A stretch of 64,000 nt of DNA from Paenibacillus mucilaginosus 3016 (GTDB lineage: Bacteria; Bacillota; Bacilli; Paenibacillales; NBRC-103111). The stretch is from the NCBI RefSeq assembly GCF_000250655.1, contig NC_016935.1, positions 7,892,001 through 7,956,000 of the forward strand. Reading direction: 5' to 3'. The notes below the pieces were generated by a model. That model did no database searches. It was not told the DNA's origin and saw only the letters and a list, made by a program, of their open reading frames with translations. Made by a program: the position numbers and the translations under genes. Positions 51,873-61,137 of the stretch are shown here, piece by piece. Every line of letters begins with the position of its first letter. Position 1 is the stretch's first letter.

Positions 51873-53804
51873 ATGAAAGAGATCAGCGTGGCACTGCAGG
51901 ACGGAACGGTCAGGAGGTACGCGGCGGGCACCACGATCCGGGACATCGCCGAGTCGATCAGCCCGGGCCTCAAGAAAAAGGCTGTCGCCGGACGAGTCAA
52001 CGAAAAGCTGGTAGATCTGGACCGGCGGCTGGAGGAAGAAGGAGGGACAGCAGTCCTCACCGTAACCATCGTCACGCTGGACTCTCCGGACGGACTGGAG
52101 ATCTGTCGGCATACTACAGCGCATGTCATGGCACAGGCATTCAGGCGGCTCTACGGACCACAGTCCGTTCAGCTTGGGATCGGACCCGTAATCCGTGACG
52201 GCTTCTACTACGACATCGGCCTAGACCGCCCGCTCTCCCCCGCCGATCTTGCCGCCATCGGGCAGGAGATGGAGCGGATCATCCGGGAGAACCTCCCCGT
52301 CGTCCGACGGGAAGTGTCCAGGGAAGAAGCCCTGCACACCTTCGCGGAGCTCGGGGAGCCGCTCAAGCTGGAGCTCATCCGGGATCTGCCGGCGGAGGCG
52401 GTAATCTCCCTGTACAGCCAGGGCGAGTTCACGGATCTGTGCCGCGGGCCTCACCTGCCCTCCACCGGCTGGATCAAAGCATTCAAGCTGCTCAGCACAG
52501 CAGGCGCTTACTGGCGGGGAGACTCGTCGAACAGGGTGCTGCAGCGGATCTACGGAACAGCTTTTGCTTCGAAAGCAGAGCTCGAAGACCACCTCCGCTT
52601 CCTCGAGGAAGCAAAGAAGCGGGATCACCGGAAGATTGGCCGCGAGCTCGGACTGTTCATGTTCTCCGAGGAAGCGCCGGGCATGCCCTTCTACCTGCCC
52701 AAAGGAATGACGGTCCGGACGGAGCTGGAGCACTTCGAGCGGACGCTCCTGCGCCAGCGCGCCTATGACGAGGTGCGTACCCCCCTCATGATGAACAACC
52801 GCATGTGGGAGCAGTCGGGCCACTGGGACCACTACCGGGAGAATATGTACTTCTCGGATGTCGACGATACGACGTATGCGCTGAAGCCGATGAACTGCCC
52901 CGGCCATATGCTCATCTTCAAGAACCGGCTGCACTCCTACCGCGATCTCCCCGTGCGCCTCGCCGAATTCGGGCAGGTGCACCGGCATGAGTTCTCCGGA
53001 GCGCTGAACGGCATGATGCGGGTGCGCACCTTCTGCCAGGACGACGCCCACCTCTTCGTCCGGCCGGATCAGATCGAAGGAGAGATCGGCGGCATCATCG
53101 AGCTGATCGACGAGATCTACAGCGTCTTCGGGTTCCAATACGAGATCGAGCTGTCCACAAGACCGGAGGATTCCATGGGCTCGGAGGAGCTGTGGAACGA
53201 GGCGGAGCGCTCCCTGAAGAACGTGCTGGAGGCGCGGGGGATCGCCTACCGCCTCAATCCCGGAGACGGCGCCTTCTACGGACCGAAGATCGACTTCCAC
53301 ATCCGCGACGCGCTGCAGCGGAGCTGGCAGTGCGGAACGATCCAGGTCGACTTCCAGATGCCCGAGAAGTTCGACCTGTCTTATGTCGGCGAGGACGGGC
53401 TCAAGCACCGTCCGGTGGTCATCCACCGTGCCGTGTACGGCTCCATCGACCGGTTCATCGGCATCCTTACGGAGCATTATGCGGGAGCCTTCCCGCTGTG
53501 GCTGGCCCCGGTCCAGGCGATGCTGCTTCCGGTCTCCGACGCTTACAGCGAATACGCCCACAAGCTGCAAGAGACCCTGACGGCCGCAGGCCTCCGGGCC
53601 GAGGTCGACGCCCGCAGCGAGAAGCTCGGCTACAAGATCCGCGAAGCGCAGCTGGAGAAGGTGCCGTATATGTTCATCCTCGGCGAACAGGAGAAGTCTT
53701 CGGGCACTGTCTCGGTCCGCAGGCGGGACGAAGGGGATCTGGGAGGCCGGACCCTCGGGGAAATCACGGAGCGGATGCTCGAAGAGATTCGCGCAAGGAA
53801 GTAA
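51873..53804 (+). CDS. thrS: Threonyl-tRNA synthetase
   Basis: The 643-residue enzyme starts at the ATG at 51873 (GGAGG 8 nt upstream), not the in-frame ATG at 51831 inside the leader. It has a TGS domain (VALQDGTVRRYAAGTTIRDI), the editing-domain CRHTTAHVMAQAF motif (HxxxH) and class II core motifs, with NCPGHMLIFK, CQDDAHLF and HRAVYGSIDRFIGILTEHYA. The C-terminal anticodon-binding domain is complete. It charges tRNA-Thr and is regulated by the upstream T-box. Confidence 0.96.
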   Translation: MKEISVALQDGTVRRYAAGTTIRDIAESISPGLKKKAVAGRVNEKLVDLDRRLEEEGGTAVLTVTIVTLDSPDGLEICRHTTAHVMAQAFRRLYGPQSVQLGIGPVIRDGFYYDIGLDRPLSPADLAAIGQEMERIIRENLPVVRREVSREEALHTFAELGEPLKLELIRDLPAEAVISLYSQGEFTDLCRGPHLPSTGWIKAFKLLSTAGAYWRGDSSNRVLQRIYGTAFASKAELEDHLRFLEEAKKRDHRKIGRELGLFMFSEEAPGMPFYLPKGMTVRTELEHFERTLLRQRAYDEVRTPLMMNNRMWEQSGHWDHYRENMYFSDVDDTTYALKPMNCPGHMLIFKNRLHSYRDLPVRLAEFGQVHRHEFSGALNGMMRVRTFCQDDAHLFVRPDQIEGEIGGIIELIDEIYSVFGFQYEIELSTRPEDSMGSEELWNEAERSLKNVLEARGIAYRLNPGDGAFYGPKIDFHIRDALQRSWQCGTIQVDFQMPEKFDLSYVGEDGLKHRPVVIHRAVYGSIDRFIGILTEHYAGAFPLWLAPVQAMLLPVSDAYSEYAHKLQETLTAAGLRAEVDARSEKLGYKIREAQLEKVPYMFILGEQEKSSGTVSVRRRDEGDLGGRTLGEITERMLEEIRARK

Positions 53805-53949
53805 GCAGGATCCGGGAAGAGCCCGTTCTTTCATATAGTTAACTTCTCTCTTGATGGGCCGCTCCGTTTAGGTCACAATAAAGCCGATCAACAGACCGAA
53901 AGTTAAAAGAACAGGCTGCTTGCCTGACGCGTGGGAGGATTACTCCAGC

Positions 53950-55401
53950 ATGGAGAGAATCGAAGAAGCAACGATAGCCCGGCTGGGCCAAAGCATGGAG
54001 CAGGGCGGTCTTACGTCGCTGGAGCTGACCGGGTTCTATATGGACCGTGTGGCACGTCTTGACCAGGACGGTCCGCGGATCCATGCCGTACTGGAGTGGA
54101 ACCCGCAGGCTCTGGAACTGGCTGAAGCGGCGGATGAAGAGCGCCGCGCCGGCCGGGTCCGCGGACCGATACACGGCATCCCCGTGCTGCTCAAGGACAA
54201 CATCGGGACAGCCGACGCCATGCATACGAGCGCCGGATCGCTGGCCCTGGCCGACCATTACGCCCGGAAGGACGCCTTCCTCGTGACCCGCCTGCGGGAA
54301 GCCGGCGCCGTGATCATCGGCAAAGCGAACATGACCGAGTGGGCGAATTTCATGACAGCCGGTATGCCGAGCGGATACAGCTCCCGCGGCGGCCAGGTGC
54401 TGAACCCCTACGGCCGGGGCGTCTTCTGCGCGGGAGGCTCCAGCAGCGGCAGCGGTGCGGCGGTCTCCTGCAATCTGACGGCCGTCGCCGTCGGCACCGA
54501 GACGTCGGGTTCGATCCTCGATCCCGCCGCACAGCATTCCATCGTCGGGATCAAGCCGACCGTGGGCCGCATCTCCCGCAGCGGGATCATTCCCCTGGCG
54601 CACAGCCAGGACACCGCAGGCCCGATGGCCCGCACCGTGGCCGACGCAGCCGTGCTGCTCGGCGTGCTGTGCGGGTACGATCCGGCCGATCCGGTAACCG
54701 CCGCATCGGCCGGACGGAATGTGTCCGACTTCACGGCCTGCCTGGACCGGGACGGCCTCCGCGGTGCGCGGATCGGCATCCCGCGGCAGGTCTATCACGA
54801 TTCGCAGACGGCGGAAGAGCTGGCCCTCTTCGAGTCGCTGCTCGAAGACATCGCGGCGGCCGGCGCGGTTCTGGTCGATCCGTCCGATATCCCATCGGCC
54901 CGGGAGCTGGCTTCGCACCATTCGGAGGTACTGAGATACGAATTCAAATCGGACTTGAACGCGTATCTCAGCCGGCTTCCCGCGGAGCTCCCGGTGCATT
55001 CGCTGAAGGAGCTCATCGCCTTCAACGAGGCCCATGCGGAGATGACCCTGCGGTACGGACAATCCACCCTGCTCTGGGCGGAAGAAACCTCGGGCAGGCT
55101 GACCGAGCCCCGGTATCTGCTCGACCGGCTGGCGGATCTCCGGTTATCCCGTACGGAAGGCATCGACCGGGTCATGCAGGAGCACCGGCTCGATGCCCTG
55201 CTCTTCCCGCATACCGCGGGAGACGATATTGCCGCCAAGGCCGGCTATCCGTCCATTGCGGTACCGGCGGGCTACCGGAGGGATGGAAGCCCGTTCGGCG
55301 TGATGTTTACGGGCACAGCGTATGCCGAGCCCGTATTGATTCGTCTGGCTTATGCGTTCGAACAGCAGAAGCACCGCCGGGTCCCTCCACTACTCGAATA
55401 G
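53950..55401 (+). CDS. Amidase-signature family hydrolase
   Basis: The 483-residue enzyme starts at the ATG at 53950, with GGGAGG 11 nt upstream; a TTG at 53920 is less likely. It contains IPVLLKDNIG with the catalytic lysine, and FCAGGSSSGSGAAVSC followed by TETSGSILDP, which supply the two serines of the Ser-cisSer-Lys triad. It hydrolyses amide bonds; the substrate is unknown. Its end has the usual AGYPSIAVPAGYRRDGSPFG loop. It is separated from thrS by 145 bp and may have its own promoter. Confidence 0.9.
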   Translation: MERIEEATIARLGQSMEQGGLTSLELTGFYMDRVARLDQDGPRIHAVLEWNPQALELAEAADEERRAGRVRGPIHGIPVLLKDNIGTADAMHTSAGSLALADHYARKDAFLVTRLREAGAVIIGKANMTEWANFMTAGMPSGYSSRGGQVLNPYGRGVFCAGGSSSGSGAAVSCNLTAVAVGTETSGSILDPAAQHSIVGIKPTVGRISRSGIIPLAHSQDTAGPMARTVADAAVLLGVLCGYDPADPVTAASAGRNVSDFTACLDRDGLRGARIGIPRQVYHDSQTAEELALFESLLEDIAAAGAVLVDPSDIPSARELASHHSEVLRYEFKSDLNAYLSRLPAELPVHSLKELIAFNEAHAEMTLRYGQSTLLWAEETSGRLTEPRYLLDRLADLRLSRTEGIDRVMQEHRLDALLFPHTAGDDIAAKAGYPSIAVPAGYRRDGSPFGVMFTGTAYAEPVLIRLAYAFEQQKHRRVPPLLE

Positions 55402-55419
55402 CCACCGTGAGTGTACAAA

Positions 55420-55450
55420 GCCTGTCCGGAACTTCCGGGCAGGCTGTTTT
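55420..55450 (+). terminator. Intrinsic terminator of the amidase gene
   Basis: GCCTGTCCGGAA pairs with TTCCGGGCAGGC, followed by TGTTTTG. Confidence 0.75.
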
Positions 55451-55544
55451 GTTACCTGCGGGATAACTTCCTCATAATTCCTTCTTCTTGTGGAAACCTT
55501 AGTTACGAACCATTTCGGACCACAATACAATGGGAGCAGATCGC

Positions 55545-56198
55545 ATGACGACGGACCAATCGGCACAACTCGAACGGATGACAAAGCTTCATGAGCTCTC
55601 TTCAGAAGCTACCTGGAATTACTGGTTCTCCTATTCCCACGCAGGGACCTGGCAGTTCTGGGTGGAGATCGCCCTGCTGGTCGTTCCGCTACTTGCGCTC
55701 TTCCTGTATATTGACCGCGGCAAGGCGTTCCTGCTCGGGTTCTACGGCTTCTGCGTCCATATGCTGTTCACCTACATTGATGCCTACGGGGTCACCCACG
55801 GGCTGTGGATCTATCCGTACAAAGCGATCCCCTTTCTCTCCGTCAATCTGCCGCTGGATACCGCGCTGATTCCGGTGCTTTACATGTTCATGTATCAATG
55901 GACGATCAACTTCGGCAAAAACTACTATATCTACGGTACGGCGCTGTGCCTGTTCCTCTCGTTCCTGTTCAAACCGGCGATGGTCGCCTTCGACCTCTTC
56001 CGCTTCAATCATGGAACCGGGTACCTTCATCTGCTCGCCGGCTATCTCACGATCCTCTGCCTGTCACGCTGGGTTACGAATCTGTTCCTGTACGCCGAGC
56101 GGACCTCCAAGCAGGATCCCCCCGACGGCGGTCCGGTCCTCCGGCAGCCCCGGGCCTATAAGCTGCTCAGACAATTCTCCCGGCCGAAGGCGCGGTGA
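55545..56198 (+). CDS. CBO0543-family membrane protein (second copy)
   Basis: The 217-residue protein starts at 55545 (GGGAG 8 nt upstream) and has about five hydrophobic segments, including FWVEIALLVVPLLALFLYID. DTALIPVLYMFMYQWTINFG matches the ALVPICYMLIYQWFP region of the copy at 19283. The C-terminus is basic. The function is unknown. It ends at a bidirectional terminator shared with the lactonase gene. Confidence 0.7.
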   Translation: MTTDQSAQLERMTKLHELSSEATWNYWFSYSHAGTWQFWVEIALLVVPLLALFLYIDRGKAFLLGFYGFCVHMLFTYIDAYGVTHGLWIYPYKAIPFLSVNLPLDTALIPVLYMFMYQWTINFGKNYYIYGTALCLFLSFLFKPAMVAFDLFRFNHGTGYLHLLAGYLTILCLSRWVTNLFLYAERTSKQDPPDGGPVLRQPRAYKLLRQFSRPKAR

Positions 56199-56282
56199 GC
56201 GTGACAGTCATGCTGTTGGTACACGGGGGAAGATAAGTTCCACCTGAAAGCTGCATCCACCGATTTCCCGCCACCCAGACGG

Positions 56283-56313
56283 AACAAGCCCATCCTAACC
56301 GGATGGGCTTGTT
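56283..56313. terminator. Bidirectional terminator between convergent genes
   Basis: AACAAGCCCATCC and GGATGGGCTTGTT form a 13-pair stem with a TAACC loop. Confidence 0.8.
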
Positions 56314-56379
56314 TGAGTCGATCACTTGCGGAGAGCCCCTTACCTTAAGGAGATCCCCTCTTTGTCGAACCGCTATCGC

Positions 56380-57471
56380 CTACAGCGGGAAGTAAGCCGC
56401 CTGCACGCACACCGGTTTCGACACGGTGACGGCCTGGCCGGAGAACGCCAGCCGGCCGGTCTCCTTGTCGACACGGAACAGCACCAGGTTGTTCTCCGAG
56501 TCGCGGTTGGCGGCCAGCAGGTGGCGTCCGCCAGGCAGCAGAGCGAAGTGGCGCGGATGCCCCCCTCTTGTCGATACGTGTTCGACAAGCGTCAGACGGC
56601 CGCTCTCCCGGTCGATGCGGAAGACGACAATGCTGTCGTGCCCCCGGTTCGAGCCGTACAGGAACTGTCCGTCATCCGACACGGCAATCTCCGCGCACGT
56701 GTTTTCTTCCGTAAAGCCCTCAGGCAGCGTCGACACGTGCTCGATCTCCTGCAGGGTGCCCGCTTCGCTGTCATACCGGAAGGAGGTGATCGTCGAATCC
56801 ACCTCATTGATGGAGAAGGCCAGCTTCCCCTGCGGATGGAACGCCATATGGCGCGGACCGGCCCCCGGATGCGTCTGCGTCTCGCCTTGATAGACGAGGG
56901 CATTGTTCTGGGTATCGACCGTGTACACCCGGATGCGGTCCATCCCGAGATCCGGCACGAACAGGAACCGCCCGTCCGGGCTGAGGTTGGCCGAGTGCGG
57001 ATGCGGACGGTCCTGCCGCTCGGGATGCGGCCCGTGACCTTCATACTGCTGGGTATCCAGCAGGGCGCCGATCCGGCCGTCCTCCCCCAGCGCCGTGAGC
57101 CCGATCCGCCCTCCGTGATAGCTTGTCAGCACGAGGTACCGTCCCGATCCGACACGCTGGATATGGCAGGCCGGCGCATCCACGCCGATTCCGCGGCTGA
57201 TCTCCGACAACCGCCCGGACTTCGTGTCGATGTCGAACGACACGGCTTCCCCCACTTTCGCACCGTCTTCCGACAATCCCTCGGCGAGCGAATACAGCCG
57301 GCGCCCCTCCGCATCCAGATTCAAGAAGGTTGGATTCTTGAGGCCGGATACCGAATCGAGGAGGGTCAACTCCTCCTTCTCCTCGTCCAATGCATAGACA
57401 TACACCCCGCTGCCGGAGGCTTCCGCATAGGAGCCGACGAACACGAGCATCTTTTGCTGTTCCACTGTCAT
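56380..57471 (-). CDS. Lactonase-family seven-bladed propeller (Pgl-like)
   Basis: The 363-residue protein starts MTVEQQKMLVFVGSYAEASG. The ATG at 57471 has AGGGG 9 nt upstream; a GTG at 57501 is the alternative. Repeated GVYVYALD, LVFVGSY and PDGRFLFVPDLGMDRIRVY blades mark the YbhE/Pgl beta-propeller family of 6-phosphogluconolactonases. Whether it acts in the pentose phosphate pathway or on another lactone cannot be seen. No zwf or gnd gene is near. Confidence 0.85.
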   Translation of the reverse strand: MTVEQQKMLVFVGSYAEASGSGVYVYALDEEKEELTLLDSVSGLKNPTFLNLDAEGRRLYSLAEGLSEDGAKVGEAVSFDIDTKSGRLSEISRGIGVDAPACHIQRVGSGRYLVLTSYHGGRIGLTALGEDGRIGALLDTQQYEGHGPHPERQDRPHPHSANLSPDGRFLFVPDLGMDRIRVYTVDTQNNALVYQGETQTHPGAGPRHMAFHPQGKLAFSINEVDSTITSFRYDSEAGTLQEIEHVSTLPEGFTEENTCAEIAVSDDGQFLYGSNRGHDSIVVFRIDRESGRLTLVEHVSTRGGHPRHFALLPGGRHLLAANRDSENNLVLFRVDKETGRLAFSGQAVTVSKPVCVQAAYFPL

Positions 57472-57801
57472 CTCACAATTCCCCTCTTCCCTTATATTCA
57501 CTGGTTTTCCTCACTGTATAGAGTACCACACCCTTCGCCCGATGCGATAATTCCCTGCTCGTCGAGCCCATTATTTCCCGGAAAATATGACAGCAGTAAG
57601 CGTACCGTTTCGACCCGGAGCTCCCCATCCTTCGCGCTTCACGGGGCTCATTTTCGACCCCCTACGCAGGACTGTGTCTTTGCGGGTTACCGAAACCCAG
57701 CCCCAAGAGCCCGCCCCCATCTCGACAAGGCAGGCCCCGGATGAGGTATACTAATAAGCGACCGTCACACGTCAATTACGCAGCATAAGGAGCGTTAACC
57801 C

Positions 57802-58044
57802 ATGGAACAGCAGCTTAAGGCAGAAGAAGCAGCCCGCTGGATGCTCAGCGAGCTTAAGGAGGCCGGCATCCTCTACCAGCAGGACGCGGTGAACTATATC
57901 CGAAGCCATTTTGGCGAGAGCTTCATCTACGTGAATGAGAACGGCAACGAATCCATCGACAAGGAAGTCAAAAAGATCTTCAAAAAGCTGCACGGCGGCA
58001 AAGCTGCATGGGACCGCGACGGCTTCTTCTGGGGCTGGACCTGA
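57802..58044 (+). CDS. Small conserved-type protein of unknown function
   Basis: This 80-residue protein starts MEQQLKAEEAARWMLSELKE and contains the compact segment YVNENGNESIDKEVKKIFKK, ending AWDRDGFFWGWT. It is soluble, with one helix-strand domain. Proteins of this size and ending are widespread in bacilli, but I cannot name the family with confidence. GGAG is near the ATG. It sits between two convergent or divergent gene groups and appears to be monocistronic. Confidence 0.6.
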   Translation: MEQQLKAEEAARWMLSELKEAGILYQQDAVNYIRSHFGESFIYVNENGNESIDKEVKKIFKKLHGGKAAWDRDGFFWGWT

Positions 58045-58090
58045 GACTGGTCCGGCTTTCGTTTGCCTTCCGCAGCGGCTGTCATTGCCC

Positions 58091-59176
58091 TTAGGATGCC
58101 GGCGGGGCAGCCTCCTCGAGCTCTACGGACCGGGTACTGTCAGGTACCCCGCCCTTGGGAAAGAGCCGATCCTCGTAATCCGACAAGGTGATCGTCACAT
58201 TCCCCTGATCCGCCGTCAAGTCATACGACTTGAACTTGCCGACAATCCCGGGGGAGCTCCACCGGAGCTCCGGCACCGGAATCCGGCCGGCGTCCCCGGG
58301 AGCCGCCTGGAAGACGACATGCTCCGGCGAGGCTTCCCCCTCCGGCACGATCCGGTATGAGCCGCTGACCCGGACAGGCTGCGGCGCCTGGAAGCGGATC
58401 TGGTAGCCGAAGATCTCATCGTTATCCGCCCAGTAGTCCACCCCGGTAACGACCATGCCTCCGACGGTCTGGCCCGTGCGAATGCTGCACCGGTCATAGG
58501 GCTCGGCGGAGAGCATCCGGCCGCAGCTGCGGGCATGGAAATTCTCCTGACGGGCATACGCCCCATACACGGAAGCCACGAGGTCGCTCCGTTTGGCGGC
58601 CACCGTGTAATCGTCTGCCGTGCCGATCAGGCCCGAGGCATAAGCGGCGTCGAGCTCCACCGCGGCCCAGCCCGATACCTTCGAATACTGGGCGATCGCA
58701 TCCTCGCCGTCCGCCGGCTTCAGGGCGAAGGCGCGCGCGAAGACCGCCGCCAGCTGCTCCAGCGTAACGGGGTCGCCCGGAGCGAACCGTCCCTCAGCCG
58801 TGCCGCCCATCAGGCCCGCCTCCGCGGCCGCCCCGATATAGCCCCTGGCCCACTCGTGGTCCGCCAGGTCACCGAAGCCTGATGCGGCACCCGGCGCTTC
58901 CGGGAGATCCATCAGCTTCACCAGCACCTTGGCGAGCTGAGCGCGATTGGTGTCCCCCTCGAGATTCGAGCCGGCCTCGTCCCCTTCCATGATCCCCTGC
59001 TTCTTCAGCTCCTGGAACCGTTCCTCGAGCGTCAGCCGAGAACCCTGCAGCACATGATATCTTGCCTCACCAGTACCCGTCTTCTCCTCCGCAGCCGGCA
59101 CTCCTGCGGCCGGCAGCATCAGAGCGCAGCCCAGTGCCGCAGCGATCCCCCTCCTGCACCACTTCGTCCAGTTCAT
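58091..59176 (-). CDS. Secreted protein with S-layer homology domains
   Basis: The 361-residue protein has a signal peptide (RRGIAAALGCALMLPAAGVP) and three S-layer homology units, the clearest being DLADHEWARGYIGAAAEAGL and RFAPGDPVTLEQLAAVFARA. SLH domains bind pyruvylated cell-wall polymers, so the protein is anchored to the envelope. The C-terminal part (VVTGVDYWADNDEIFGYQIR) is beta-rich and unassigned. It probably plays a structural or surface-binding role. Confidence 0.82.
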   Translation of the reverse strand: MNWTKWCRRGIAAALGCALMLPAAGVPAAEEKTGTGEARYHVLQGSRLTLEERFQELKKQGIMEGDEAGSNLEGDTNRAQLAKVLVKLMDLPEAPGAASGFGDLADHEWARGYIGAAAEAGLMGGTAEGRFAPGDPVTLEQLAAVFARAFALKPADGEDAIAQYSKVSGWAAVELDAAYASGLIGTADDYTVAAKRSDLVASVYGAYARQENFHARSCGRMLSAEPYDRCSIRTGQTVGGMVVTGVDYWADNDEIFGYQIRFQAPQPVRVSGSYRIVPEGEASPEHVVFQAAPGDAGRIPVPELRWSSPGIVGKFKSYDLTADQGNVTITLSDYEDRLFPKGGVPDSTRSVELEEAAPPAS

Positions 59177-59353
59177 TCGTCGACTCCCCCTGCCGCAGCA
59201 TTCCTTTTTCCTTTCGCTCCGTGAGCTTCCATCGGCGCCCCCCCTACGGATCGCGGACCGCTTCTCTCCTGATGCCTACCTTAACGACCCTTCGACAGCA
59301 AAAGTTGCATGCCGGCGTTTCCCGCCCCCCCTGAACCCGGCTTACCTTCCGGC
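59177..59353. other. Intergenic region upstream of the SLH gene
   Basis: Pyrimidine-rich sequence without a supported gene or terminator. Confidence 0.4.
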
Positions 59354-59995
59354 TCAAAAACCCGCGAACAGCCCCCTGCGGAAAGCCGCCGCGATGCTCA
59401 GCAAGAGCAGATGGCCCGGGTAGAACCCCCGCCACAGCCAGGCGGGCGCCGACCTCTCCGAGAGGGCCGGAAGCCGCTTCTGCGCATAAATAATGATCAG
59501 CGTGCCGGCAATGCTCAGCATCTGCAGCGGCATCAGCACATAGTAGAGGAAGTTCAGCAGCAGATGGCCGAGGAACATCTGGGAAGGGGACTCCGCATAC
59601 CGGTAGATCAGCACGAGCAGCAGGCCGTAGCCCCCGTACTCGAAAGGAAGCACCTGCATGATCACCAGTGCGGCCGCAATGATCAGCGCCCGGGCGGCCG
59701 GGTGACCCGTCCGGTCCAGCACGTAGAGCACCCCGATGCAGAACAGAAACGAGCCCACGACGTTCACCTGCATGAAGCCGAAGGCGTACAAGTACGGCAG
59801 CTGAGCCAGTGCAGCCGTGACCGCGAGACGCTTGGCGTATCTCGGCAGACTTCTCGTATGCCGGTATCCCGCCACAATGCCGTAGGCATACAGCGGGAAG
59901 GCCAGCCGGCCGATCCAGCGCCATACCTGCTCCCCCTTAAAGAACACAATCCCGATATGATCGATGAGCATGGCGATCATCGCGATCCACTGCAT
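59354..59995 (-). CDS. TraX-family membrane protein
   Basis: This 213-residue protein starts MQWIAMIAMLIDHIGIVFFK and has about seven hydrophobic segments. The opening MLIDHIG is the TraX signature. GGAGG stands 6 nt before the ATG at 59995. TraX in conjugative plasmids acetylates pilin; chromosomal members in Firmicutes are of unknown function and may be acyltransferases. It is a single gene. Confidence 0.75.
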   Translation of the reverse strand: MQWIAMIAMLIDHIGIVFFKGEQVWRWIGRLAFPLYAYGIVAGYRHTRSLPRYAKRLAVTAALAQLPYLYAFGFMQVNVVGSFLFCIGVLYVLDRTGHPAARALIIAAALVIMQVLPFEYGGYGLLLVLIYRYAESPSQMFLGHLLLNFLYYVLMPLQMLSIAGTLIIIYAQKRLPALSERSAPAWLWRGFYPGHLLLLSIAAAFRRGLFAGF

Positions 59996-60074
59996 GAACT
60001 CCCTCCTCACGCTTTTGTTTCCCTTAGTATATTACACCCGCTGTCCTTTCTGCCAAAACATGAGGATTTTCAAC

Positions 60075-60101
60075 AAAAAAACAGCCTCCCAAAGGAGGCT
60101 G
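60075..60101 (-). terminator. Terminator of the qox operon
   Basis: CAGCCTCC (60082-60089) pairs with GGAGGCTG (60094-60101), with seven U on the minus strand. It lies 85 bp after the qoxD stop. Confidence 0.8.
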
Positions 60102-60185
60102 CCAGTGTTCGGGCTGAGCCGCGCTCCGTTAGAAGCGCCGGCCTTGCCTTCATCTTATCCGGGAAATGAATCCCGCTATCTTTTT

Positions 60186-60518
60186 TTAATGGGCTACCTG
60201 ATTGTACGTCATGATCCAGATCGATCCGGCGACGATCGTCAGCAGGATGATCATCCCGAGGATCAGCGCCATGATGTTCCAGCGCGCATTCTCGCCTTCC
60301 TTGAGGTGCATGAAGAACACCAGCTGCACTGCGAACTGAAGGATCGCCATCGCGAGGATGAGGATCAGCAGCGGCTTGCCCTCCAGCATGTGGTTCATGA
60401 CCGCGGCAACCGGAATGATCGTCAGTACGATCGAGAGCAGGAAGCCAATCACATACGACTTTAGGGAACCGTGGGACGCATCATGAGAAGCGGAATCGCC
60501 GTGATGCTGCTGTGCCAT
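60186..60518 (-). CDS. qoxD: Quinol oxidase subunit IV
   Basis: The 110-residue protein has three membrane helices (GSLKSYVIGFLLSIVLTIIP and further) and the HMLEGKPLLILILAMAIL segment of QoxD/CyoD. The N-terminus is rich in histidine. It is the last gene of the qox operon, 1 bp after qoxC. It stabilises the oxidase complex in the membrane. Confidence 0.92.
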   Translation of the reverse strand: MAQQHHGDSASHDASHGSLKSYVIGFLLSIVLTIIPVAAVMNHMLEGKPLLILILAMAILQFAVQLVFFMHLKEGENARWNIMALILGMIILLTIVAGSIWIMTYNQVAH

Positions 60519-60519
60519 T

Positions 60520-61137
60520 TTACATCACCCCCATAAGATAGACGACGGTGAGAACGAAGATCCACACGACGTCGAGGAAGTGCCAGTACAGGGAGAGCAC
60601 TTCGACCTTGCGCTTCGTGACCGGTGTAATGCCTCTGCGGCGGAGCTGGATCATCAGACCGATCATCCAGACGAGACCCAGGGATACGTGCAGCCCGTGG
60701 GTACCGACCAGAGCGAAGAAGCCGGAGAGGAACGCGCTGGTGGAGATCGTCGCCCCCTCGTGAACCATATGCACGAACTCGTAGATCTCGAGCCCGATGA
60801 AGGACGCGCCGAGCAGTGCCGTTACAATGAGCCAGCCGATAAGCTGCTTCACCTTGCCCTGGTGCATCGCAAGAACCGCGAGACCGCTGGTGAAGGAGCT
60901 CGTAAGGAGAATGAACGTCTCCGCGAGAATCATCGGCATCTGGAACAGCTCTTCAGGGGTCGGGCCCCCGTTGGTGTTGCCGCGAAGCACGATATAAGTG
61001 GCGAACAGCGTACCGAAGAGGATGCAGTCGGTGATCAGGAACAGCCAGAAGCCGAACGTCTTCATCGATTCCAGGTCATGATGGCCGTGGTCGTGATGTC
61101 CGTGTCCGCCCTTGGCGGCTGCGTGTGCTTGTGCCAT
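60520..61137 (-). CDS. qoxC: Quinol oxidase subunit III
   Basis: The 205-residue protein has five membrane helices and the subunit III features FGFWLFLITDCILFGTLFAT, SAFLSGFFALVGTHGLHVSL and YWHFLDVVWIFVLTVVYLMG. The N-terminus is histidine-rich (HDHGHHDLES). It ends 1 bp before qoxD and its start overlaps the qoxB stop. It is part of the aa3-type quinol oxidase. Confidence 0.94.
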   Translation of the reverse strand: MAQAHAAAKGGHGHHDHGHHDLESMKTFGFWLFLITDCILFGTLFATYIVLRGNTNGGPTPEELFQMPMILAETFILLTSSFTSGLAVLAMHQGKVKQLIGWLIVTALLGASFIGLEIYEFVHMVHEGATISTSAFLSGFFALVGTHGLHVSLGLVWMIGLMIQLRRRGITPVTKRKVEVLSLYWHFLDVVWIFVLTVVYLMGVM

